Position numbers and translations under genes: made by a program
The notes under the pieces: generated by a model
What the model saw: the letters and a program-made list of their open reading frames with translations, nothing else
Databases searched by the model: none
Told to the model about the DNA's origin: nothing
Shown: positions 8,758 to 17,580 of the stretch, piece by piece
Position numbering within the stretch: position 1 is the first letter of the stretch
Layout of the letters: every line of letters begins with the position of its first letter
From: Cyanobium gracile_A
GTDB taxonomy: Bacteria; Cyanobacteriota; Cyanobacteriia; PCC-6307; Cyanobiaceae
Length of the DNA: 64,000 nt
Direction: 5' to 3'
Assembly (NCBI RefSeq): GCF_034931305.1
Contig: NZ_JAYGHY010000001.1
Location: 62,001-126,000, forward strand

Positions 8758-9855
8758 TTACTCCAGCAGGGCCACCTCGATGCAGAGGCCGGGTCCGAAG
8801 GCCATGGCCAGGCAGGGCCCGGCAGCGCCGCTGCGCCGCAAGCGCTCAAGGATGAACAGCAGCGTCGGGGATGACATGTTGCCGTAGTCCCGCAGCACCG
8901 ACCGCGAGGGTTCGATCAGCTCTGGATCGAGCCCGAGGCCCTTCGTGACAGCGGAGAGGATGCGGGGCCCGCCGGGGTGCACGGCCCAGCAGCCGATGGC
9001 GTCGAGGCTGAGGTGGTGGCCGGCCAGCCACCCCTCCAGCCAGGGACGCAGATGCTCGCCGATCAGATCAGGGACCTGCGGGGAGAGGCCCATGGCGAAG
9101 CCGTGGTCCCCGATCCCCCAGGACATGGCGTCTGTGCTGTCCGGCACCAGCAGGGAGCCGCTGGCGATCAACCGACCCAGCGGAGCGATGGCTGGCGCCC
9201 CCGCCGGCGGCGGTTTCCCGGTGGCCACCAGGGCAGCGGCGCCATCGGCGAACAGGGCATTGGCCACGATCCGCTCGGCGTCCCAGCCGTACTGGAGATG
9301 GAGGCTGCAGAGCTCAACCGCGCACAGCAGCACACAGGCCTCCGGTGCGGCACCGGTGAACCCGGCGGCCACCCTCAGTCCATTCAGGGCACCGTGGCAG
9401 CCCATGAATCCCACATGGGTCCGGGCCACACCGGCATCCAGCGGCAGGACGGCCATCAAGGCGAGATCCACCCCGGGGGCATGGAAGCCGCTGCACGACA
9501 CCGTGATCAGATGGGTGATCCGCTCCACAGGTACCTGCGCCTGGGCGAGGGCCGCCTGGACGGCCCGCAGGGCCAGGGCCGGAGCTTCGCGGGCATAGCG
9601 CCGCATCCGCTCGCCGGTGCCGGGGCTGGTGGCTCCGAAGAACGTCTGCCTTGGATCACTGCCGGCGGGCTGGAGCAGCACGCTGTGCCGACTGGCGACG
9701 CCCGAGCGGCGGTGCAGGGTCTCGAGCAGCCGGCGCTGGCCTGGTGAGGGGGTCTGCTGGGGCAGGGCCACCGCGGCCGCAATGGCGGCGGCATCGCCTT
9801 GGGCGATCTGCTCGGAGGGCAGGGCCGTTCCCAGCCCCTGGATGGTCAGGGACAT
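8758..9855 (-). CDS. Type III polyketide synthase (alkylresorcinol/pyrone-type)
   Basis: A chalcone-synthase-fold enzyme of 365 residues that should extend an acyl-CoA or acyl-ACP starter with malonyl-CoA to make a resorcinol or pyrone. The catalytic triad is complete: Cys121 in VSCSG, His293 in VHPGG and Asn326 in GNMSSP. The C-terminal GFGPG loop appears as AFGPG. It is the last gene of a minus-strand trio, and its start overlaps the end of the FAD oxidoreductase by 10 nt. The start at 9855 is set by the conserved MSLTIQGLGTALP end. Product specificity cannot be read by eye. The methyltransferase and flavoprotein neighbours suggest an O-methylated, oxidised alkylresorcinol, as known for hierridins of picocyanobacteria. 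Confidence 0.92.
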   Translation of the reverse strand: MSLTIQGLGTALPSEQIAQGDAAAIAAAVALPQQTPSPGQRRLLETLHRRSGVASRHSVLLQPAGSDPRQTFFGATSPGTGERMRRYAREAPALALRAVQAALAQAQVPVERITHLITVSCSGFHAPGVDLALMAVLPLDAGVARTHVGFMGCHGALNGLRVAAGFTGAAPEACVLLCAVELCSLHLQYGWDAERIVANALFADGAAALVATGKPPPAGAPAIAPLGRLIASGSLLVPDSTDAMSWGIGDHGFAMGLSPQVPDLIGEHLRPWLEGWLAGHHLSLDAIGCWAVHPGGPRILSAVTKGLGLDPELIEPSRSVLRDYGNMSSPTLLFILERLRRSGAAGPCLAMAFGPGLCIEVALLE

Positions 9856-11000
9856 GGCTCGGGCACCGGCGGGGTCAGGCTGGTGCCAGCCAAGGGGTGC
9901 AGGAGCGGGGTCGCCAGGACCGGCCAGCGCTCCACGGCCCCCAGCACCCGGCGGCTGAGGCCAGGACGGCGCAGGGCGAAGGCCAGGCCATGGCAGAGGC
10001 GTTGGCGGGATCCGATCAGTTGGCCGTGGCGGCGGACCCACTGCCGCTCCAGCTCCCGGCTCCATTGCCGTTGGCCATGCAGCACCAACGGCACCACCGC
10101 CAGAGCCCCCAGCAGGGCCCAGCCCATGCCCTCACCTGTGAATGGTTCGACGTAGCCGGCGGCATCCCCCAGCAGCAGCAGCCGCTCGGACGCCGGCGGC
10201 CAACGGCGGCCGGTGAGGGCCGGGGTGGCCAGCCAGGCGGCAGCGGAGGCCTCGGGGACAGGCTCGAAGCCCGCTTCCGCCAGCACGCCCGCGGCGGCGA
10301 GCGCCGCTCCTCCCGCCTCGATCAGATGGGCCCGCTCAAAGGCCGCCGCCAGGTTGAGGTCGCCGGCTTCGGTGCGCACCAGCCCGACATAGCCGTGCCG
10401 GCCGATCGCCATGTGGATCGTGCCCGGGCCGTAGCCGCTGGACTGGGCCTCCACGCGGCAGCCGGTACCGACCCTGGAGTGCGACTGGACCTGGCTACGG
10501 ATCGGGATGGCAGGGGTCAGGCCCGGGCTGCCCAGTCCGGTGGCCACCAGCACCACCCTGGCGCTGGTGGTGGCAGGCACGCCGCCGCTGCGCAGGCGCA
10601 CCTGCCGCCCGCCAGGGCAGGGACCGGCCACCGTGGCCTCGGTGTCCATCCGCACCACCGTGCCTGCCGCCTCCGCGGCCTCGCACAGGGCCAGATCGAG
10701 GCAGCCCCTTGAGAGGGAGCGGCCCAGGGGGCGTTCCAGTTCCATCTGGTGCTGTTGCAGGCCCAGACGCAGCCGCACCAGGGGCACACCGCCGAGGCGC
10801 TCCACCAGGTCGGAGAGGCCCGCCTGTGCCAACGCCCCGAGGGCCACCTCGTTGAGACAGGTGCCGCACACTTTCCAGCGGGGGAAGGCCCGCTTCTCCA
10901 CCAGCAGCACCCGCAGCTGCTGTCTGGCCAGCTGGTGGGCCGCCAGCGCACCGGCGGGCCCGGCCCCGATCACGATCACATCCCACGGCGGAGACGTCAT
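9846..11000 (-). CDS. FAD-dependent oxidoreductase, geranylgeranyl-reductase-like, in type III PKS cluster
   Basis: A 384-residue flavoprotein. The N-terminal Rossmann motif VIGAGPAGALAA binds FAD at about residues 10-21, KVCGTCLN follows, and a second FAD motif, LLLGDAAGYVEPFTGEGM, is near residue 275. This is the layout of the GGR/UbiH-like group, which includes aromatic hydroxylases and prenyl reductases. Its start (ATG 11000) overlaps the methyltransferase stop as ATGA, and its end overlaps the PKS start, so the three are translationally coupled. I infer hydroxylation of the resorcinol ring. Reduction of a double bond is an alternative. It is clearly distinct from chlP at 13210-14601. Confidence 0.85.
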   Translation of the reverse strand: MTSPPWDVIVIGAGPAGALAAHQLARQQLRVLLVEKRAFPRWKVCGTCLNEVALGALAQAGLSDLVERLGGVPLVRLRLGLQQHQMELERPLGRSLSRGCLDLALCEAAEAAGTVVRMDTEATVAGPCPGGRQVRLRSGGVPATTSARVVLVATGLGSPGLTPAIPIRSQVQSHSRVGTGCRVEAQSSGYGPGTIHMAIGRHGYVGLVRTEAGDLNLAAAFERAHLIEAGGAALAAAGVLAEAGFEPVPEASAAAWLATPALTGRRWPPASERLLLLGDAAGYVEPFTGEGMGWALLGALAVVPLVLHGQRQWSRELERQWVRRHGQLIGSRQRLCHGLAFALRRPGLSRRVLGAVERWPVLATPLLHPLAGTSLTPPVPEPCP

Positions 11001-11734
11001 GGCGCTGCAACCCAGCCGACAGGACGGTGCCAGCTGAGCAGGAAGCGCTCGGGCCAGCTGCGCTGAATGGTGGCGCCGCCGAGGCCGGCCCGGGCGGCCA
11101 GATCCAGCGCTTCGTTCATCCGGAAGGCCCCCTGCACCGACACGGGCCCATCGAAATGCACGATCGCTGAACGGCTCAGCAGGCGACAACCCACCCAGGC
11201 CAGTCCATAGCCCAGGGGACTGCGGATCAAGTCGTTCACTAGCACCAGGTGGCGGCTGCTCTGGCCCAGGCGGCGCAGCAGTTCGACGGCGTCAGCGTCA
11301 TCGAGGTGATGCAGAAACAGACTGCACACCATGACGTCGTAGTCCGCAGGCAGAGGATCCACCAGCACGTCGGCCTGAAAGAAGGTTCCGCCCAAGGGCC
11401 TGCCGGCGGCATGGCGGCTGGCGATGGCCACCGCCTGTGGGCTCAGGTCGCAACCGTCGATCACAACGGCGAGTCCTTGCCTTCGACAACGTTCCGCCAG
11501 GGCGATGGTGTTATCACCGCCCCCGCAGGCCACATCCAGAATCCGTAGGGGACGGGAGTGGTTCAGGGCGACGGCCAGCGCCTGGATCGGGGCGAACAGG
11601 GAGCCCACGGCCCCACTGACGGCGTTGATGCGGCGCAGACCTTGGAGGGCTTGATCATGGGCAGCGGCGTCGATGCCGCTCTGATCCATCCACTCAGGCT
11701 GTCGGTTCCGCTCGCCCAGGGGCTGCCATTGCAT
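10997..11734 (-). CDS. Class I SAM-dependent methyltransferase, first gene of type III PKS cluster
   Basis: A 245-residue methyltransferase with SAM motif I (ILDVACGGGDN) at about residues 65-75 and the acidic end of strand 2 in DGCDLSP. The family block CSLFLHHLDD is present, as seen in UbiE-like and phenolic-lipid methyltransferases. It is the first gene of the minus-strand trio and overlaps the oxidoreductase by 4 nt (ATGA). The gene is divergent from the CNNM-like gene at 11882, so a promoter should lie between 11735 and 11881. I infer O-methylation of a resorcinol hydroxyl. The exact position methylated is not predictable from sequence. Confidence 0.85.
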   Translation of the reverse strand: MQWQPLGERNRQPEWMDQSGIDAAAHDQALQGLRRINAVSGAVGSLFAPIQALAVALNHSRPLRILDVACGGGDNTIALAERCRRQGLAVVIDGCDLSPQAVAIASRHAAGRPLGGTFFQADVLVDPLPADYDVMVCSLFLHHLDDADAVELLRRLGQSSRHLVLVNDLIRSPLGYGLAWVGCRLLSRSAIVHFDGPVSVQGAFRMNEALDLAARAGLGGATIQRSWPERFLLSWHRPVGWVAAP

Positions 11735-11881
11735 CGGGGAAAGTCGCTGGGAGTGGGGTGGGGCGGACGGGTCGCTGCGGACCTCTCGCCAGATGGGGCT
11801 TCTGGGAAGAAGCTAACCGTCGTCCCTTAACTTGTCCTTTCCATCCGTTTGCCGGCCGATGGGCCATCACTGGACTTGCCG

Positions 11882-13201
11882 ATGCTGTTCGATGGCGTTC
11901 TGATTGTCCTTCTGATTCTGATCAACGGGATCTTTTCCGGTTCGGAGTTGGCCATGATGTCGGCTCGGCGACTGCGCCTCGAGCACCAGGCGGAAGCTGG
12001 CGACCCGAAGGCGGAAGTGGCTCTGAAACTAATCCGATCGCCGAACGATTTTCTTTCGACGGTGCAGATCGGCATCACTTTGATCGGCATCCTCAGTGGC
12101 GCCCTGGGCGGTTCTCGGGTGGCCGAGGCGCTGCGGCCGCTGTTGGAGGCGATGCCCCTGGTGCGGGCCTGGGCCGAACCTCTGGCCCTGGGAATCGTGG
12201 TGACGTTGATCACCTTTCTTTCCCTGGTCCTGGGGGAGCTGGTCCCCAAGCGCATCGCCCTGAGTGATCCGGAGCGCTTCGCCTGCCTGGTGGCACCGAC
12301 CATGCGGACTCTGTCGCGCTGGATGGCCCCCCTGGCCCACCTGCTCGGCTCCGCCACCGATCGGCTGCTCAGCTTGCTGGGCATCGGCGAGAGCGGCGAG
12401 CCGGAGATCACCGAAGACGAGATCCGGACCCTGCTGCGCAGGGGGACGGAATCGGGCCTGTTCGACGTGGCGGAACACGCCATGGTGGAGCGGGTGTTTC
12501 GCCTGGCGGATCGGCCCGTCAAGGCGATCATGACCCCCCGCACCGACATCTGCTGGCTGGATCTGTCCGAGTCCCCCCAGTCCCATCTGGAGCGGGTGAT
12601 GGCGGTGAATCACTCCCTGTTCCCGGTGGCGCGCCACAGCCTCGACGCCTGTGTGGGTGTGGTGCAGGGGCGCACCTTTCTGGCTGCCCAGCTGGGCGAG
12701 GGCCCGCGGGACATTGAGTCCTTCCTGCAACCGCCGCTGTATGTGGGCGAGAGCACCAGGGCCCTGAAGCTGATCGAGCAATTCAGAACCAGCGGCGTGC
12801 ACATCGCTCTGGTGACCGATGAATTCGGCGGCATCGAGGGGCTGGTGACCCTCAAGGACATGATGTCAGCGATCGTTGGTGATCTTTCCTACGCCAGAGA
12901 CAAGGAAGACCCGATGATCGTCGTCCGCAAGGACGGATCCTGGTTGCTCGATGGCGCCCTCGATATCGCTGACTTCAAGGACCTGGTGCAGAAAGAACAT
13001 CTGCCCGAAGAAGTCCGCGGGGGCTACCAGACCCTGGGTGGATTTGTGATGCACCATCTCGAGCACATTCCCAGCTCCGGTGAGGTCTTCGAATGGGACG
13101 ACCTGCACATCGAGGTGGTGGACATGGATGGCAACCGGGTCGACAAGCTCCTGGTGAGCCGCCTCGAAGCCCCCTCAGACCAACCCGAAGGGCTGGCCTG
13201 A
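11882..13201 (+). CDS. CNNM/CorC (hemolysin C-like) membrane protein with CBS pair
   Basis: Predicted inner-membrane divalent-cation transporter or regulator of the DUF21-CBS-CorC_HlyC family. Four hydrophobic segments of the DUF21 domain fill about residues 1-150, including INGIFSGSELAMMSARR. A CBS pair follows at about 200-325 (with VKAIMTPRTDI and VTDEFGGIEGLVTLKDMM), and the small C-terminal CorC/HlyC transporter-associated domain ends the protein. ATG 11882 is chosen. TTG 11849 would add 11 residues that do not look like part of the membrane domain. The old name hemolysin does not imply toxicity. The family is linked to Mg2+ or Na+ homeostasis. Confidence 0.9.
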   Translation: MLFDGVLIVLLILINGIFSGSELAMMSARRLRLEHQAEAGDPKAEVALKLIRSPNDFLSTVQIGITLIGILSGALGGSRVAEALRPLLEAMPLVRAWAEPLALGIVVTLITFLSLVLGELVPKRIALSDPERFACLVAPTMRTLSRWMAPLAHLLGSATDRLLSLLGIGESGEPEITEDEIRTLLRRGTESGLFDVAEHAMVERVFRLADRPVKAIMTPRTDICWLDLSESPQSHLERVMAVNHSLFPVARHSLDACVGVVQGRTFLAAQLGEGPRDIESFLQPPLYVGESTRALKLIEQFRTSGVHIALVTDEFGGIEGLVTLKDMMSAIVGDLSYARDKEDPMIVVRKDGSWLLDGALDIADFKDLVQKEHLPEEVRGGYQTLGGFVMHHLEHIPSSGEVFEWDDLHIEVVDMDGNRVDKLLVSRLEAPSDQPEGLA

Positions 13202-13209
13202 GGACTGGA

Positions 13210-14601
13210 TCACTTGGCCACCAGTTCCGGTTCCTTGGTGGAATCGCTTCCGGCCTGGGGATCCACCGTCGCTGTTGTGGCATGAACGCCTGCAGGCTTC
13301 ATCGAGGAACGCGGCTCTGCAGCCAGGAAAATCGCTTCCGCCTCCTCGGCTGAGCGCACGGCGCTGGGCACCGGCTTGTAGCCGGCCGGGGCCAGGGCCT
13401 GGCCCCGCAGCACCGCTCCCAGGGTGAGCACGGTCAGCTTGATCTGCTGCCAGGGGTTCATCGCCACCACCCGCTTGTAGAGGTAGCTGTCGAAGGTGAG
13501 GCGCTGGACGTCCTTGTCGTCGCACATCTCGACGAAGGCTTCGCGGGCCGCATCGTTGCTGTAGAAGATGTTCTGCAGCAGCTCCAGCACCTTGTAGGTG
13601 GCGCCGTACTTGCGGTCCCACTTGCGGATGTAGACCTTGAGATCCTTCTCGGTGGGGATGCGGCTGCCGGAAGCGCTGGCCGCCACGATCTCCTCGGCAC
13701 ACATCCGGCCACTCTTGGCGGCGAAGTAGATGCCTTCGCCGGAGCTCTTGGTGACGTAACCGGCGGCGTCCCCCACCAGGGCCATGCGACCGACCACGCG
13801 CCGGGGGCGGGGATGCTCGGGAATCGGGTGCGCTTCCACCTTGATCACCTCGCCGCGCAGCAGCCGGCGGCTGGCCCGGGCGCGAATGCCCTTCTGCAGG
13901 CCTTTGATCAGCGACTGGTTGGCCTGCATCGTGCCGGTGCCCACCGCCACGTGGTCGTACTTGGGGAAGACCCAGGCGTAGAAATCAGGCGACACATCAG
14001 TGCCGACATACATCTCGGCCAGATCCTCGTAGTAGGCCATCTCCTCGGCGGGGAGGCGGATGCGCTCCTGGAAGGCGATCGCCACGTTGTAGTCACCCGC
14101 ATCCATGGCCTTGGCCACCCGGCTGTTGGCACCGTCAGCTCCGACGATCAGATCCACCTCGAGGGTCTTCAGCTCGCCGGTGGGGCCGCCGGAGGAATAG
14201 TCGGCGTAGTGGAGGGTGTAGGGGCCCTGGCGCTGGTTGCCGGTGTCGATGCTCTGCACCAGGCCGTTGACCAGCTGGGCGCCCAGCTCGGCGGCCCGGT
14301 TGCGCAGGTAGCCGTCGAGCACTTCCCGACGGCACATGCCGATGTACTCGTTGCTGTTCTCCAGGTGGATGTCCACCTCCCTGTTGGAGGGGGAGATCAT
14401 CCGCATGTTCCGCACCTTGCGGTCGATGATGGATTCGGGCAGGTCGAACTCCTCCACCATGCAGAGGGGGATCGCGCCGCCACAGGGCTTGGCATTGTCG
14501 AGCTTGCGCTCGAACAGCCAGGTCTGGATGCCTGCCTTGGCGAGAACTTCCGCAGCACAGGAACCGCTGGGGCCGCCGCCCACGACTGCCACTCGCAACA
14601 T
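13210..14601 (-). CDS. chlP: Geranylgeranyl diphosphate/geranylgeranyl-chlorophyll reductase
   Basis: Reduces the geranylgeranyl chain to phytyl for chlorophyll a and tocopherol. It has 463 residues, with the FAD motif VVGGGPSGSCAAE at the N-terminus, the substrate-side motif KPCGGAIP, and the second FAD motif LVGDAAGYVTKSSGEG near residue 285. The C-terminal tail of about 60 residues is Ala/Glu-rich and poorly conserved. The start at ATG 14601 is set by the MLRVAVVGGG end. It ends 8 nt from the convergent CNNM-like gene and is divergent from the VanY-like gene. This is a housekeeping photosynthetic gene, unlike the related flavoprotein in the PKS cluster. Confidence 0.95.
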   Translation of the reverse strand: MLRVAVVGGGPSGSCAAEVLAKAGIQTWLFERKLDNAKPCGGAIPLCMVEEFDLPESIIDRKVRNMRMISPSNREVDIHLENSNEYIGMCRREVLDGYLRNRAAELGAQLVNGLVQSIDTGNQRQGPYTLHYADYSSGGPTGELKTLEVDLIVGADGANSRVAKAMDAGDYNVAIAFQERIRLPAEEMAYYEDLAEMYVGTDVSPDFYAWVFPKYDHVAVGTGTMQANQSLIKGLQKGIRARASRRLLRGEVIKVEAHPIPEHPRPRRVVGRMALVGDAAGYVTKSSGEGIYFAAKSGRMCAEEIVAASASGSRIPTEKDLKVYIRKWDRKYGATYKVLELLQNIFYSNDAAREAFVEMCDDKDVQRLTFDSYLYKRVVAMNPWQQIKLTVLTLGAVLRGQALAPAGYKPVPSAVRSAEEAEAIFLAAEPRSSMKPAGVHATTATVDPQAGSDSTKEPELVAK

Positions 14602-14762
14602 CTTGAAACCTGCTCTGCCATTGGGATGTGGCGAGGAAGCTAACACCGCTGGGCCGGCATCGGACCGGTAGAAAAACCACTGAAATGAGCCCCCACTTAA
14701 GATCGGGTCCGGCTTGCAGCTGAGGGAATGGCCGCCCAGCGCTTTGGTGATGCCCTTCGGCG

Positions 14763-15476
14763 ATGACCCTCGGTGATGACATTCCGCTGGCCAGGCGCAC
14801 CACGCCCCGTCCCCGCCGGCAGGCCTCCCTGCCCAGGCGTCTGGCCCAGGTTCTGCTCAGCGGCGCCCTGCTGGCCGGTGCTGGCGTGCTGCTGCTGATC
14901 GGCCCGCTCCGCACCCTGATCACCCCTACGCCCGTGCCGGGTCTGGCCGCCCGGCTCGGGGCAGACGGACGTTTGCTCGGCCATTTCCCCTACCCCGAAG
15001 CCAGGCCCGACGAGCTGGTGGCGATCGCCCCGGGTCTGCTGTTGCGGCCGGAGGCGGCCCGGTCCCTGGAAGCCATGCGGGCGGCGGCTGAGGCTGACGG
15101 CATCGCCCTCACCGTCCTGAGCGCCTATCGCGGCGTCGAGCTGCAGAAACAGCTGTTCTTTGATGTCAAGGCCGAACGCAACCAGACCTCCGCCGACCGG
15201 GCCCGGGTGAGCGCCCCGCCGGGCTTCTCCGAACACAGCACGGGCTACGCGGTCGACCTGGGCGATGGCCGCCTGCCGGCCGCCAATCTGATGGAGAGCT
15301 TCGAGAGCACCGACGCTTACCGCTGGCTGGATCGCCATGCCGCCCGCTTTCACTTCGTGCGCTCCTTTCCGAAGGGCAACCGCCAGGGGGTGATCTATGA
15401 ACCCTGGCACTGGCGCTTCGAAGGATCCACCGAGGCCCTGGAGATGTTTGAGCCGGCCCAGCGGCTGGCCCGTTGA
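14763..15476 (+). CDS. D-alanyl-D-alanine carboxypeptidase, M15B family (VanY/LdcB-like), membrane-anchored
   Basis: A peptidoglycan carboxypeptidase trimming stem peptides. One transmembrane segment at about residues 28-48 places the catalytic domain in the periplasm. Zinc ligands are visible as His158 and Asp165 in SEHSTGYAVDL and His216 in EPWHWRF; SAYRG near residue 120 is also typical. The length of 237 residues is normal. It starts 161 nt from the divergent chlP. This is the second M15 peptidase in the window: the protein at 3558-4265 is VanX-like and cytoplasmic, so the two probably act on different substrates. Confidence 0.9.
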   Translation: MTLGDDIPLARRTTPRPRRQASLPRRLAQVLLSGALLAGAGVLLLIGPLRTLITPTPVPGLAARLGADGRLLGHFPYPEARPDELVAIAPGLLLRPEAARSLEAMRAAAEADGIALTVLSAYRGVELQKQLFFDVKAERNQTSADRARVSAPPGFSEHSTGYAVDLGDGRLPAANLMESFESTDAYRWLDRHAARFHFVRSFPKGNRQGVIYEPWHWRFEGSTEALEMFEPAQRLAR

Positions 15477-15695
15477 TCCTGGGGGTTCGGAGACCCGCCG
15501 CCTGTGGGCCTGGAGGGGGTGGGAGTAGGATCAAGATTCGCTTCAACGTTCGCCACTTGTCCATTCGGGCCGGCGCGGCAGAGTTTCACCGAAAACCCTG
15601 CCGAAGCGTCAGAGCGCCGGTTGGCCCCATCATCAGCGGCCCCTCTTTCTGGCTCGTTGGCAGCGACATGCCTTCTTCGTCTCGCCATCAACGTC

Positions 15696-15713
15696 TCGTT
15701 TCCCTGGAAACGA
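15696..15713. promoter_or_regulatory. Perfect inverted repeat upstream of typA, possible operator
   Basis: Two 8-nt arms, TCGTTTCC and GGAAACGA, are separated by 2 nt and form an exact palindrome. The element lies about 58 nt before the typA ATG, inside a 295-nt non-coding stretch (15477-15771) where I see no other gene. Arm spacing this short suits a dimeric DNA-binding protein better than an RNA hairpin. Regulatory use is inference. Confidence 0.3.
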
Positions 15714-15771
15714 CCAGCGTCGATTCGATTCCGTTGAATCCTTTCCCCTACCTTCGCAGGACGACATCCCC

Positions 15772-17580
15772 ATGAGCGGCGAGATCAAAGGCGCCCCGAT
15801 ACGCAATATCGCGATCATTGCCCACGTCGACCACGGCAAGACCACCCTGGTGGATGCCCTGCTCGAGCAGTCCGGCATCTTCCGCGAAGGCGAAGCGGTG
15901 CCCACGTGCGTGATGGACTCCAACGATCTGGAGCGGGAGCGCGGGATCACGATTCTCTCCAAGAACACGGCCGTGGATTACAACGGCATTCGCATCAACA
16001 TCGTCGACACCCCGGGACACTCCGATTTCGGCGGTGAGGTGGAGCGCGTGCTCGGCATGGTTGACGGCTGTCTGCTGATCGTGGACGCCAATGAAGGCCC
16101 CATGCCCCAGACCCGTTTTGTGCTCAAGAAGGCCCTGGAGAAAGGGCTGCGGCCCATTGTCTTCGTCAACAAGATCGACCGGGCCAGGGTTGACCCCGAG
16201 CAGGCCGTCGACAAGGTGCTGGACCTGTTCCTGGAACTCGGTGCCGACGACGACCAGTGCGATTTCACCTACCTGTTCGGTAGCGGCATGGCCGGCTATG
16301 CCAAGCCCGACATGGCCACCGAAAGCGACACCATGAAGCCGCTGTTCGATGCCATCCTGCGGCATGTTCCGCCGCCGGTGGGAGATCCCACCAAGCCCCT
16401 GCAGCTGCAGGTGACTACCCTCGATTACTCCGATTTCCTGGGCCGGATCATGATCGGCCGGGTGCACAACGGCACCATCGTGGGTGGCCAGAGTGTCGCC
16501 CTGCTTCGTGACGACGGCAGCATCAAGCGCGGCCGGATCAGCAAGCTGCTGGGCTTCCAGGGGCTGCAGCGGGTGGAGATCCCCGAAGCCCGGGCCGGAG
16601 ATCTGGTGGCCGTGGCCGGTTTCGATGAGGTCAACATCGGCGAGACGATCGCCTGCCCCGATCACCCCGAAGCCCTGCCGCTGATCAAGGTGGACGAACC
16701 CACCCTGCAGATGACCTTCGTGGTCAACGACTCGCCGTTCGCCGGCAAGGAGGGCAAATTCGTCACCAGCCGTCAGCTGCGTGATCGCCTGCAGCGGGAA
16801 CTGCTCACCAACGTGGCCCTGCGGGTCGAGGACACCGACTCCCCCGACCGCTTCTCCGTCTGTGGACGGGGCGAACTGCACCTCGGCATCCTGATCGAGA
16901 CGATGCGCCGCGAGGGCTTCGAGTTCCAGGTGTCCCAGCCTCAGGTGATCTTCCGCACCATCGACGGCACACCCCACGAGCCGTTCGAGACCCTGGTGAT
17001 GGATGTGCCCGAGGAAGCGGTGGGCAGCTGCATCGAAAAACTGGGCATGCGCAAGGGCGAAATGCAGAACATGGAGGCCACCAGCGATGGGCGCACCCAG
17101 CTGGAGTTCGTGGTGCCGTCCCGGGGCCTGATCGGCTTCCGCGGCGAGTTCATCCGCGCCAGCCGCGGTGAAGGCATCATGAGCCACTCCTTCCTCGATT
17201 ACCGCCCCATGCATGGGGACTTCGACGCCCGCCGCAACGGCGTGCTGATTGCCTTTGAGGAAGGCACCGCCACCTTCTATGCCCTCAAGGGCGCCGAAGA
17301 TCGCGGCCAGTTCTTCATCACTCCCGGCACCAAGGTGTACAAGGGGATGATCGTCGGCGAGCACAACCGTCCGCCCGATCTGGAACTGAACGTCTGCAAG
17401 GCCAAGCAGGTCACCAACATCCGCTCAGCCGGTGCCGAAGTTCTCGACACCCTGCAGTCCCCTATCCAGATGACGCTGGAACGGGCCCTGGAGTACATCG
17501 GCCCTGACGAGATGCTTGAGGTCACACCCGAGTCGATCCGGCTGCGCAAGATGCCGGTGAAGAAGCCCGCCAAGCGTTGA
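15772..17580 (+). CDS. typA: Translational GTPase TypA/BipA
   Basis: A ribosome-binding GTPase involved in stress adaptation and large-subunit assembly. At 602 residues it is typical. G1 is AHVDHGKTTL near residue 17, switch I/G2 is ERGITILSKN, G3 is DTPGHSDF and G4 is NKIDR. The C-terminal BipA-specific domain carries RGLIGFRGEF and TRGEG-like SRGEGIM. A clean ATG at 15772 follows a roughly 295-nt leader with an 18-bp palindrome. The gene heads a run of overlapping genes: its stop overlaps the TTG start of the DUF309 gene. Confidence 0.97.
   Translation: MSGEIKGAPIRNIAIIAHVDHGKTTLVDALLEQSGIFREGEAVPTCVMDSNDLERERGITILSKNTAVDYNGIRINIVDTPGHSDFGGEVERVLGMVDGCLLIVDANEGPMPQTRFVLKKALEKGLRPIVFVNKIDRARVDPEQAVDKVLDLFLELGADDDQCDFTYLFGSGMAGYAKPDMATESDTMKPLFDAILRHVPPPVGDPTKPLQLQVTTLDYSDFLGRIMIGRVHNGTIVGGQSVALLRDDGSIKRGRISKLLGFQGLQRVEIPEARAGDLVAVAGFDEVNIGETIACPDHPEALPLIKVDEPTLQMTFVVNDSPFAGKEGKFVTSRQLRDRLQRELLTNVALRVEDTDSPDRFSVCGRGELHLGILIETMRREGFEFQVSQPQVIFRTIDGTPHEPFETLVMDVPEEAVGSCIEKLGMRKGEMQNMEATSDGRTQLEFVVPSRGLIGFRGEFIRASRGEGIMSHSFLDYRPMHGDFDARRNGVLIAFEEGTATFYALKGAEDRGQFFITPGTKVYKGMIVGEHNRPPDLELNVCKAKQVTNIRSAGAEVLDTLQSPIQMTLERALEYIGPDEMLEVTPESIRLRKMPVKKPAKR

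Noticed and set aside
11882..13201. A hemolysin toxin
   Set aside because: The HlyC/CorC name is historical; the DUF21-CBS-CorC layout indicates a cation-transport family protein.
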